Assembly (NCBI GenBank): GCA_016209725.1
Contig: JACQVO010000040.1
Coordinates: 1 to 8,719 of the forward strand
DNA length: 8,719 nucleotides
DNA from: Candidatus Methylomirabilota bacterium
GTDB taxonomy: Bacteria > Methylomirabilota > Methylomirabilia > Methylomirabilales > 2-02-FULL-66-22
Reading direction: 5' to 3'
The position numbers and the translations under genes were made by a program. The notes beneath the pieces were generated by a model, which did no database searches, was not told the origin of the DNA, and saw nothing but the letters and a program-made list of their open reading frames with translations. Below are positions 1 through 5,960 of this stretch, in pieces (positions within the stretch are counted from its first letter, which is position 1; each line of letters opens with the position of its first letter).

Positions 1-195
1 CCGGGGAATGTCGGTCTCGGTGAGATGCGTCCAGCGGAAGGCGTCCCCGGCGGGCAGGACAGGGAGGGGGTCCCGGAGATCCCGCTGGACCACCAAGAAC
101 TCCCGCCGGATGGCCCAGCCCGAGGCCAGGTGGAGCGCCTGCGCGATTCCAAACATCCGACAGGCATCGAGGAAGTGAAAGACCGTTGAGACCAT
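1..195 (-). CDS. N-terminal part of a possible GNAT-like acetyltransferase (runs off the window)
   Basis: The first 65 codons of a minus-strand gene are visible, starting at an ATG at 195 and running off the left edge in frame without a stop. The peptide begins MVSTVFHFLDACRMF. Around residues 32-50 it has an R-E-F-L-V-V-Q-R-D-L then P-L-P-V-L-P run, and it ends near T-H-L-T-E-T-D-I-P. Charged and proline-rich openings that lead into a 'LTE.D' segment are common at the start of GNAT-fold acetyltransferases, but the catalytic core and acetyl-CoA loop lie outside the window, so the product is tentative. The start is supported by a GAGGTGG ribosome site a few bases upstream and by a promoter (223-251) placed to give a leader of about 20 bases. 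It diverges from the CapK-like gene, so the two may be co-controlled. Existence as a gene is more certain than its function. Confidence 0.6.
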   Translation of the reverse strand, partial: MVSTVFHFLDACRMFGIAQALHLASGWAIRREFLVVQRDLRDPLPVLPAGDAFRWTHLTETDIPR

Positions 196-222
196 CGGGC
201 CCACCTCGAGAGAAGGAACCTG

Positions 223-251
223 ACCATATCATGCCCGGTGGCCACACTCAA
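223..251 (-). promoter_or_regulatory. Sigma-70-type promoter for the leftward gene
   Basis: On the minus strand there is a -35 box TTGAGT (251-246), a 17-base spacer and a -10 box TATGGT (228-223). Transcription would start near 216, giving a leader of about 20 bases that includes the GAGGTGG ribosome site before the ATG at 195. It is called by consensus match and spacing only. Confidence 0.5.
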
Positions 252-331
252 ATGGCCAGTGCGCGTCTTTCCTGTTCTTCCAAATATGCCAAGAAATTTG
301 AACCGAGGGGATGCGCGGGCGGCGGTCCCTG

Positions 332-360
332 TTGACGCGACCCCGGGTCCCCGCTAGAGT
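332..360 (+). promoter_or_regulatory. Sigma-70-type promoter predicting a leaderless CapK-like mRNA
   Basis: A -35 box TTGACG (332-337), a 17-base spacer and a -10 box TAGAGT (355-360) end exactly 7 bases before the ATG at 368. A start point 7-8 bases after the -10 box would coincide with the A of the start codon, so the message should have no 5' leader. No Shine-Dalgarno sequence precedes the ATG, which agrees. The promoter also argues against the earlier in-frame ATG at 311, because that codon lies upstream of the -35 box. Confidence 0.6.
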
Positions 361-367
361 GCCCCGT

Positions 368-1774
368 ATGGACGCGCTCTACCGCTGGCTGGTGCCCCGG
401 CTCATCTTCCCCCTGTACGACGCGCTGAGCGGACGCCGTCTCTGGACAGAAGTGCGCCGCCTCCGCGAGGCCCAGTGGCAGGCCCCGGCGGACCTGGAGG
501 CGCGGGCCGCCCGCAAGCTGCGCCACCTGCTGGGGCATGCGGCCGCCCAGGTGCCGTATTACCGCGATCTGTTCGCGCGGGCCCAGATAGACCCCACCGG
601 GATCCGCACGCTCGCCGACCTCGCGCGCGTCCCCATCACGACCAAGTCGGATTTGCGGGCGCACTTCCCGGGGCGGACGACCGCCGCGAACCTCCCCGCC
701 CGCCGCAGACAGCCGATGACGACGTCGGGGTCCACAGGGCTGCCCTTCGCGTTCTACGCAGACACGGCTGCCGCGGACGTCTGGCTGGCCTCCTACCTGT
801 TCTTCCGCGAATGGGCGGGCGCCCCCCTGTGGGAGACGCGCGTCCACATCGCGGCCCCGCCCCACTTCTATGAGCGGGGCCCGCTTCAAGCATCGCGAGG
901 GCGCGTCTCAGAAAGCCCGCTCCTCCGACGCCTGCTCCTGGGCGAGCGGGTGGTGTGGCTCTCCGGCCCCGACCTCACGCTCGAGGCATTCCTGGCTTGT
1001 CTCCGCGCGCTGGGGCGCCGGCACCGGTATTTCCTGTTTGCCTTTCCGTCGCACGCGGCCGAGCTGGCCACGCACCTCCTCGCGTCAGGGAGGGAGCTGC
1101 CGGTCTGCCCTACAGTGGTCATCGCCTATGCCGAGGATCTGACGCCGGCCCGGGCAGCCCAGATCCAGCGAGCCTTTCGCTGTCCGGTGGTCAATCATTA
1201 TTCCAGCCTGGAAGTGTTGCACATGGCGCAGAGCTGCCCGGAGAACCCGCCCCTCTTCCACGTGAATAGTGAACGGGTCATTCTCCGGATCGTCCGGGCG
1301 GATGGGACCCCCGCGAGCCCCGGCCAGCGGGGGCGGGTGGTCGTCACGGACCTCGCCAACTCCGTCATGCCGTTCATCAACTACGATCAGGGCGACTGGG
1401 CCGTGGCGGGCCCCCCGTGCCCCTGTGGCCGGGGCTTTCCCACCCTGGCGCGCCTCGAAGGGCGCGAGGACGAGGCGATCCGCACCCTAGGCGGAAAGAC
1501 CATGACGGCGGTATCTCTCGAGAGGTTCCTCCTCCGCGTGTGGGGTGTTATCCCGTACGTGGCGGAATACCAGGCCGTGCAGGCCGCCCCCGGGGCGGTC
1601 CTCCTCCAGATCGTCCCGACCCTCGATTTCAATCAGGCGGTGTCCCGGCGGCTCGCCGCGGACCTGGCCGAGTGGCTGGGCCCTGGGATGACCGTCACGG
1701 TCGAGCCGGTCGCGCGGATCGACCCGGAGCCCTCCGGCAAGCGGCTGACCATCAAGGCCTCTCTGCCGTCCTGA
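368..1774 (+). CDS. CapK / phenylacetate-CoA ligase-like adenylate-forming enzyme
   Basis: A 468-residue protein of the PaaK/CapK branch of the ANL superfamily, whose members activate a carboxylic acid with ATP as an acyl-adenylate and usually pass it to CoA. Visible motifs are the P-loop TTSGSTGLP (about 118-126), a YSSLE segment (278-282) at the place of the usual Y-G-S/T-E adenine-binding motif, TDLAN...PFINYDQGD (about 327-343), and the paired-cysteine stretch CPCGR followed by LARLEGREDE (351-369) before the C-terminal lid. Length and motif order fit the family. The N-terminal 'YYRDLF' and 'PITTKSDLR' segments are also typical. CapK-like members are often found in polysaccharide or cell-envelope loci, but the substrate cannot be read from the sequence. 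The ATG at 368 is chosen because the promoter lies just upstream; an in-frame ATG at 311 would add 19 arginine-rich residues. Codon use is strongly GC-ending. Confidence 0.88.
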   Translation: MDALYRWLVPRLIFPLYDALSGRRLWTEVRRLREAQWQAPADLEARAARKLRHLLGHAAAQVPYYRDLFARAQIDPTGIRTLADLARVPITTKSDLRAHFPGRTTAANLPARRRQPMTTSGSTGLPFAFYADTAAADVWLASYLFFREWAGAPLWETRVHIAAPPHFYERGPLQASRGRVSESPLLRRLLLGERVVWLSGPDLTLEAFLACLRALGRRHRYFLFAFPSHAAELATHLLASGRELPVCPTVVIAYAEDLTPARAAQIQRAFRCPVVNHYSSLEVLHMAQSCPENPPLFHVNSERVILRIVRADGTPASPGQRGRVVVTDLANSVMPFINYDQGDWAVAGPPCPCGRGFPTLARLEGREDEAIRTLGGKTMTAVSLERFLLRVWGVIPYVAEYQAVQAAPGAVLLQIVPTLDFNQAVSRRLAADLAEWLGPGMTVTVEPVARIDPEPSGKRLTIKASLPS

Positions 1775-2010
1775 TCCAGGCACCTTCCGCCTCGATCCGT
1801 GGGGAGCGGCTGAGAGGAATGGGGAACCGAACCTTGCTTTTGCGCGGCGCGGCGCCCGGACTTTCGGGGGCCCGTCGCGGGCCTGCGGATCCCGCAAGAG
1901 CGGCCGGAGGATGCCACAGCGGGGCGGGGTCTGGGTGAACTACTGCGCCGTGGATGCGGCTGGGTGGAAATGATGGAACTGCACGCTTGACCCCCTGGAG
2001 AGATTCACCG
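1775..2010. other. Gap between the CapK-like gene and the PLP enzyme gene, with GC-rich hairpins
   Basis: This 236-base gap has no convincing reading frame and no clear intrinsic terminator. It holds a perfect 6-bp stem with a 3-base loop (GGCCCG/CGGGCC, 1869-1883), followed directly by a 4-bp stem GCGG/CCGC (1885-1895). No T run follows either. I could not match it to a SAM, cobalamin or TPP riboswitch. A ribosome site GGAG (1997-2000) precedes the next ATG at 2011. A tiny frame encoding MMELHA lies just upstream, too short to call. Confidence 0.4.
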
Positions 2011-3129
2011 ATGAGGATTGAGACGCTGGCAGTGCATGGCGGTCATCAGGTTGATCCCGGCACAGGAGCCGTGACGCCTCCGATTCACCTCTCCACTACC
2101 TTTGCTCGGGAAACGGACGGGACCTATCCGCACGGGTATAGCTATTCCCGGACCAACAACCCCAATCGGGAGGCCCTGGAAAGGTGTCTGGCCGCTCTGG
2201 AAGGGGGCGCGGTGGCGGCTGCCTTCTCGTCCGGATCGGCGGCGGCCATGAGTCTGTTCCAGGCCCTCTCGCCGGGGGACCACGTCATTGCGCCGAATGA
2301 CGTCTATCATGGGACGGCCCGTCTCCTGCGAGAGGTCATTGCGCCGTGGGGTCTCCAGACAAGCTTCGTGGATATGACAGATTCCGTCCTGGTCCAGCGG
2401 GCCGTTCAAGCTAGGACAAGACTCATCTGGGTGGAAACGCCCTCGAATCCCGTCCTCAAGATCACCGACATCGCGCGTGTTTCGGAGATTGCGCACAGGG
2501 GATACGCGCTTTGCGCCTGCGACAACACCTGGGCGACACCCATCCTGCAACGGCCCCTTGATCTCGGTGCCGATCTGATCATGCATGCCACAACCAAGTA
2601 CCTTGGTGGGCACAGCGATGTCCTGGGAGGCGCCCTGGTCGGAAAGGTCGAGGATGACTTTTTCCAAAGGATCAGGAAGATCCAGACAACCGGGGGTGCG
2701 GTTCCTTCTCCCTTCGAGTGCTGGCTAGCTCTCCGAGGGATTCAGACGCTGCCCTGCCGGATGCGCACGCACTCGGAAAGCGCCCTTCAGGTCGCCTCGT
2801 TCCTGGAGGGCCACCCAGGAGTCGAAGCCGTCCACTACCCCGGACTGAAGGAGCACCCTGGGCACGAGATCGCGGCCCGGCAGATGACGTTGTTCGGTGG
2901 GATGCTGTCCGCCCAGGTGAAGGGCGGGCGGGAGAAAGCGTTCGATGTGGCTGCCAGGGTGAAGCTCTTCACTCGGGCGACCAGCCTCGGCGGCACGGAG
3001 AGCCTGATCGAGCATCGCGCGTCCATGGAGGGCCCGGAGACCCGGACCCCCGAGAATCTCCTCCGGCTCTCCATCGGCCTCGAACATCCGGACGACCTGA
3101 TCGGGGACCTCGCCCAGGCGTTGGGGTAG
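2011..3129 (+). CDS. PLP-dependent trans-sulfuration enzyme (cystathionine gamma-synthase/lyase family)
   Basis: A 372-residue fold-type I PLP enzyme of the Cys/Met metabolism family, which interconverts cysteine, homocysteine and cystathionine or sulfhydrylates acyl-homoserine in the cytoplasm. The Schiff-base lysine is K196 in ATTKYLGGHSDVLGG. Other family marks are YSRTNNP (45-51, phosphate contact from the partner subunit), SSGSAA (73-78), the ring-stacking Y99, ETPSNP (142-147), the pyridine-nitrogen aspartate D171 in DNTWATP, SLGGTESLIEH (325-335) and the carboxylate-binding R352 in LLRLSIGLE. The usual 'HPASMTH' segment reads HRASMEG (335-341) here, which marks a subgroup, so synthase versus lyase is not assigned. 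The ATG at 2011 has GGAG ten bases upstream; an in-frame ATG at 1954 adds only 19 non-family residues. GC at third positions is about 65% over the first 60 codons versus about 92% in the CapK-like gene, so it may be a newer arrival. Confidence 0.92.
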   Translation: MRIETLAVHGGHQVDPGTGAVTPPIHLSTTFARETDGTYPHGYSYSRTNNPNREALERCLAALEGGAVAAAFSSGSAAAMSLFQALSPGDHVIAPNDVYHGTARLLREVIAPWGLQTSFVDMTDSVLVQRAVQARTRLIWVETPSNPVLKITDIARVSEIAHRGYALCACDNTWATPILQRPLDLGADLIMHATTKYLGGHSDVLGGALVGKVEDDFFQRIRKIQTTGGAVPSPFECWLALRGIQTLPCRMRTHSESALQVASFLEGHPGVEAVHYPGLKEHPGHEIAARQMTLFGGMLSAQVKGGREKAFDVAARVKLFTRATSLGGTESLIEHRASMEGPETRTPENLLRLSIGLEHPDDLIGDLAQALG

Positions 3130-3135
3130 CCCCAA
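3121..3135 (+). other. Hairpin with the stop codon in its loop
   Basis: TTGGGG (3121-3126) and CCCCAA (3130-3135) form a perfect 6-bp stem whose 3-base loop is the TAG stop codon of the PLP enzyme gene. No T run follows, so it is not a standard intrinsic terminator. It could stabilise the mRNA end once ribosomes leave. Confidence 0.45.
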
Positions 3136-3152
3136 TCCGAAATTCTCAACCG

Positions 3153-3156
3153 CTAG
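3153..3156. repeat. Left target-site CTAG of the MITE
   Basis: The TA at 3154-3155 is the left copy of the presumed TA duplication; the G at 3156 is the first base of the left inverted repeat. Confidence 0.7.
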
Positions 3157-3281
3157 TGTACTGTCTCAGAAATGGCTTTACAGGGGACCCGTTCGGGCTG
3201 AGCTTGTCGAAGCCCAGATTCCGCGCCCTTCGACAGGCTCAGGGTGAACGGGATTGTAAAGGCATTTGAGAGTCACTACAC
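3156..3281. mobile_element. MITE-like palindromic element with IS630-type ends
   Basis: A 126-bp non-coding element. Its outer arms, 3156-3182 and 3255-3281, are 27-bp inverted repeats matching at 22 of 27 positions without a gap. An inner pair, 3188-3212 and 3228-3252, matches at 21 of 25 and holds the common environmental palindrome containing TTCGACAGGCTCAGG. Each end abuts TA inside a CTAG tetramer (CTAG at 3153-3156 and 3281-3284). A TA duplication within CTAG is the insertion signature of IS630/Tc1-mariner transposases, so this is best read as a MITE moved in trans. It carries no gene. It sits between convergent genes, and as RNA would fold into a long hairpin in either 3' end. No T run follows it, so a terminator role is not shown. 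Confidence 0.82.
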
Positions 3282-3284
3282 TAG
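3281..3284. repeat. Right target-site CTAG of the MITE, overlapping the yqeB stop codon
   Basis: The TA at 3282-3283 is the right copy of the duplication. Bases 3281-3283 read on the minus strand are TAG, the stop codon of the YqeB-like gene. Confidence 0.7.
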
Positions 3285-4105
3285 AGTCTTTGTCGGATGG
3301 TGGTCAGGACGGCGTCGGCGATGATCCAGGCTTTCCGGGAGAGTTCCGAGAGGTAGGCGGGATCCCCCCGAGGGTCAATGTCCACGAGCTTGGCCCCCTC
3401 CTGCACGGCGAGCCCATCCTTGACAATTCCGCGGATGATCCCGCCGACCTTGGCGGTCAGGGATTCGCCTTCGATGTGACCGACGACCTGGCCGACTTCC
3501 ACCCGGGCGCCAAGATCGAGAGGAGTGCGGAAGATTCCCGCTCGCGGGGCGTAGAGATAGCGGTCCTTGCCGTAACCCGCGATTTCGACCGGCTCCCCGG
3601 TGTATGGGTCCGCCTCTCCCTCCGTGATTATCCGCCCGAGGTTCGGCCCGCGATTCGTCTCGATCACCAGGTGCGCCTCGATCCCGGCGGCGAAGCCGGG
3701 CCCCAACCCGATGACTAGCGGAGCGTCGGTGACCCGAGAGGTGCTCCGTTCCTTCTTGCGGAGCCGGGCATCCACGATGACCCGCGGCTCCAGGGCGGGG
3801 AGTCCCTCGGCGTCCGGTGCGGTGAGGACGGGGATGGCGGCACGTGATCGAAGGAGCGCGACGGCCTCTCGGACGGTCCTGACGTGCTCCGCGGCCACCC
3901 CGTCCAGGGTGACGTGGCCCTCGTACACCGCAGAGGCGTAGGCCATTCCCCGCCGCACGGTGAGCGGCTGCGGCGCCTCGAAGATGACCACGGGATAGCC
4001 GGCGGTGAACAGGCGATGGGCCACGGCCGAGGCGATATCATTGCCCCCGCGGATGATCACGCCCGGGACTGCCGGATGGGGATGCGAAGGTTTCATGCCG
4101 CCCAT
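3281..4105 (-). CDS. yqeB: YqeB/EF2563-family protein of the molybdenum hydroxylase maturation system
   Basis: A 274-residue protein resembling the EF2563/YqeB family, which accompanies selenium-dependent molybdenum hydroxylases and is thought to act in maturation of their molybdenum cofactor. The exact reaction is unknown. The N-terminus has a nucleotide-binding-like strand-loop VIIRGGNDIASAVAHRL (about 17-33; the family usually reads R-G-A-G-D-L-A-S-G). This is followed by FEAPQPLTVRRGMAYASAVYEG, then a central segment with IGLGPGF and IETNRGPNLGRI. The C-terminal LGARVEVGQVVGHIEGE resembles a lipoyl/biotin-carrier hairpin. Length fits the family. No molybdenum hydroxylase, YqeC, XdhC or selenium gene is visible here. 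The start is either 4105 or 4096 (both ATG, neither with a clear ribosome site). The upstream gene ends 29 bases before 4105, so they probably share an operon. Its stop codon overlaps the MITE target site. Confidence 0.82.
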   Translation of the reverse strand: MGGMKPSHPHPAVPGVIIRGGNDIASAVAHRLFTAGYPVVIFEAPQPLTVRRGMAYASAVYEGHVTLDGVAAEHVRTVREAVALLRSRAAIPVLTAPDAEGLPALEPRVIVDARLRKKERSTSRVTDAPLVIGLGPGFAAGIEAHLVIETNRGPNLGRIITEGEADPYTGEPVEIAGYGKDRYLYAPRAGIFRTPLDLGARVEVGQVVGHIEGESLTAKVGGIIRGIVKDGLAVQEGAKLVDIDPRGDPAYLSELSRKAWIIADAVLTTIRQRL

Positions 4106-4134
4106 GGGCCCAGCCAGGGCCTTCGGCCGCCGCG

Positions 4135-5859
4135 TTACGGCGTCTCGGGGACACCGGCTCTCATGAGGCAGTCGCGCAATCGGGCGTGCGTCCGCATGCG
4201 GCGGAGGTAGTCGGCCTCTCGCGGTCCGGCCTTCGCCCGGATGATTTCCACGAGGCGGCGGCGGTCGCTCAGGGACCAATCCGGGAGATCAGGGATGAGG
4301 GCGAGGACGGGTGCCATCCGCTCGAACGCTCGCCGCTCACCGCAGGGCCACGCTCGCCAGCGGGCCGTACCCAACGACTCAGCCACCCCCGTGGCGATCT
4401 TGCCGGCCGGGTTCCGCCCCGCCTGAGCCAGCGCCCGGAGGCCCAACCGCTGCACGTCGAACGTGCGGCTGTCGGGGTCGCCGCCACCCCCCACGCTCAC
4501 GACCATTCCGCCCTGGCAGAGCTGCGCCAGCGTCTTTCGGGAGGACCGGTAGGTCGGGTCCCGGGCGATGAGCCGTCGTTCGTCCGCCGAGAGGCGCAAG
4601 AGGTCCGGCCGCTTGGGGCGGAACCCGAGCTTGTAGTAAAACCAGAAGGCGCCCGAGGCGATGGCCTCTTCGTTGTTGTACCCGATCTGGTACCGGTCCA
4701 GATGAAACGTCCGAACCCGGAAGTGCAGGTACACGAAAGCCAGCAGCCGCACGAAGACGAACGCGGACTCGCCCGGACGGAAGGTCTCGAAGATGTTGAA
4801 GGCGATCTCGACCCAGTCGAAGAGGAGCGAAGCGTCGCCATACCCGATGGGGACCCCGTTCTTGAGAAGCGCGTACCCATAGTGGGCGCGCAGGGGAAGG
4901 CGGTGTTCCGGCAGGAGGCCGAACCATGCGATCTGCACCCCCCGGCCGACGTCGGCCACCACGACGTCCGCGGGGTCGGCGAAGTTGAAGCCGTGGATCT
5001 CACGGTAGCGGACTGCAACAGCGGCGCGGGATGCATCCAGGAGTTCCTCCGCCTCTTTGGAAGCGGGTCGCCTCACGGGAATGTGCGGTCCGGGCAGTCG
5101 TCGCGACAGTGGACCCCGGTAGCGCACCATCGCTCCCCGATGGAAGAAGACCCTGGGCACAGGCAGTTTAGCCAGCGTCCGTGAGGCCGGCGTGTCCTGG
5201 AGGCGCCATCGGATTCGCAGTTCCCGCCCCTCGTAGAGGGCGCCTCTCGACCTCGCCTCGATCGGCGACTGTTCGAGCCGGTCGAGGATCCACCGAAGGT
5301 CGCTTCGCGTGTCGTTCCCCTTGGCCGCGGTGAGCCAGGCGCGATAGGACCCGCCCACCTCCACCAGGGCTTCCTCGTCCGCCAGCCCGATCAGGAACGG
5401 GAGGATTGCGCCCATTCGCTCCTCGGCCTCGTCATCCCAATCGATTTCGGCCCCACCGGGAAACCGGCTGGACAGCCAGCGTGCCGCCGAATAGGAAAAG
5501 GGGCAGTAGATCGCCGTCCGAGCGATACCGGTTTCGTCGAGCGGTCCGGGTGCATCGGGGGATCCTCCGGCCTTGGGGGCTTGAACGCGTGGGCCGAAAT
5601 TCTCTAGTGCCACCTCGACCATTTGCAGAAGCTCGGGGTCATCCGGATACGCGCGCAGGAAGCAGAGTGCTTCGTGGAAACCCAGAAGGAGAGCACGATC
5701 CCGGAAGGAGCGGCCTGCAAGAGCCCGCAGCGCTGCGTGCTTTGCAGTGCGGTCCTCCGGCGTGAACCGGTTCTTCGACCGGTCCAGGAGGTCAACGAGT
5801 GCTGCAATCGAGGCCGTCGGGGATGCGGCGTCCGGGGGCCGGTCCCTGGGTGGCGACAT
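4135..5859 (-). CDS. Conserved protein of unknown function, 574 residues, with a possible GNAT-like C-terminal part
   Basis: I do not recognise a named family. The N-terminus (1-95) is charged and helical. Residues 110-260 include TAIYCPFSYSAARWLSSRFPGG and an acidic WDDEAEE stretch. The central block reads like an enzyme core: HYGYALLKNGVPIGYGDASL (327-345), NIFETFRPGESAF (355-367), FHLDRYQIGYNNEEAI (385-400) and SGAFWFYYKLGFRP (402-415). The last one recalls the 'A..FY.KLGF' strand-helix near the end of GNAT acetyltransferases, so an acyl-transfer fold is possible but unproven. There is no signal peptide and no long membrane segment. The ATG at 5859 is chosen because a promoter sits just upstream; the frame stays open to 6159 but that extension runs through rnpB and is not coding. 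It leads a probable two-gene operon with the YqeB-like gene. Confidence 0.85.
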   Translation of the reverse strand: MSPPRDRPPDAASPTASIAALVDLLDRSKNRFTPEDRTAKHAALRALAGRSFRDRALLLGFHEALCFLRAYPDDPELLQMVEVALENFGPRVQAPKAGGSPDAPGPLDETGIARTAIYCPFSYSAARWLSSRFPGGAEIDWDDEAEERMGAILPFLIGLADEEALVEVGGSYRAWLTAAKGNDTRSDLRWILDRLEQSPIEARSRGALYEGRELRIRWRLQDTPASRTLAKLPVPRVFFHRGAMVRYRGPLSRRLPGPHIPVRRPASKEAEELLDASRAAVAVRYREIHGFNFADPADVVVADVGRGVQIAWFGLLPEHRLPLRAHYGYALLKNGVPIGYGDASLLFDWVEIAFNIFETFRPGESAFVFVRLLAFVYLHFRVRTFHLDRYQIGYNNEEAIASGAFWFYYKLGFRPKRPDLLRLSADERRLIARDPTYRSSRKTLAQLCQGGMVVSVGGGGDPDSRTFDVQRLGLRALAQAGRNPAGKIATGVAESLGTARWRAWPCGERRAFERMAPVLALIPDLPDWSLSDRRRLVEIIRAKAGPREADYLRRMRTHARLRDCLMRAGVPETP

Positions 5860-5866
5860 GGCGGGC

Positions 5867-5896
5867 AGTATAGCCCAGGGGAAAAGCGACCAACAA
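5867..5896 (-). promoter_or_regulatory. Sigma-70-type promoter predicting a leaderless mRNA for the 574-residue gene
   Basis: On the minus strand, TTGTTG (5896-5891), an 18-base spacer and TATACT (5872-5867) lie with the -10 box ending 7 bases before the ATG at 5859. The expected start point is the A of that ATG. No Shine-Dalgarno sequence precedes the ATG. It probably drives both the 574-residue gene and the YqeB-like gene. Confidence 0.6.
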
Positions 5897-5925
5897 GGAA
5901 TAACCGCCCGAGGCAGGGGGATTTC

Positions 5926-5954
5926 TTGAATCACCTGTCGGGTTGGAGTATGCT
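5926..5954 (+). promoter_or_regulatory. rnpB promoter
   Basis: TTGAAT (5926-5931), a 17-base spacer and TATGCT (5949-5954), followed by six bases, put the start point at 5961. That is exactly the first base of the P1 helix of RNase P RNA. The independent agreement of promoter geometry and RNA end makes this strong. It is back to back with the leftward promoter at 5867-5896. Confidence 0.75.
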
Positions 5955-5960
5955 GACATT

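Noticed and set aside
311..367. Earlier ATG for the CapK-like protein
   Set aside because: It lies upstream of the promoter that reaches the ATG at 368, and the added residues are arginine-rich and not family-like.
1775..2010. SAM or cobalamin riboswitch ahead of the sulfur amino-acid gene
   Set aside because: A GC-rich structure and a GCCACAG string are present, but the conserved core motifs of these riboswitches are not.
2005..2667. Minus-strand open frame opposite the PLP enzyme gene
   Set aside because: Antisense shadow of a gene with all expected catalytic residues.
4106..4279. N-terminal extension of the YqeB-like protein
   Set aside because: It overlaps the end of the 574-residue gene and adds proline/arginine-rich sequence unlike the family.
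4186..5184. Plus-strand open frame of 332 codons opposite the 574-residue gene
   Set aside because: Low-complexity composition with charged repeats; the opposite strand has coherent motifs.
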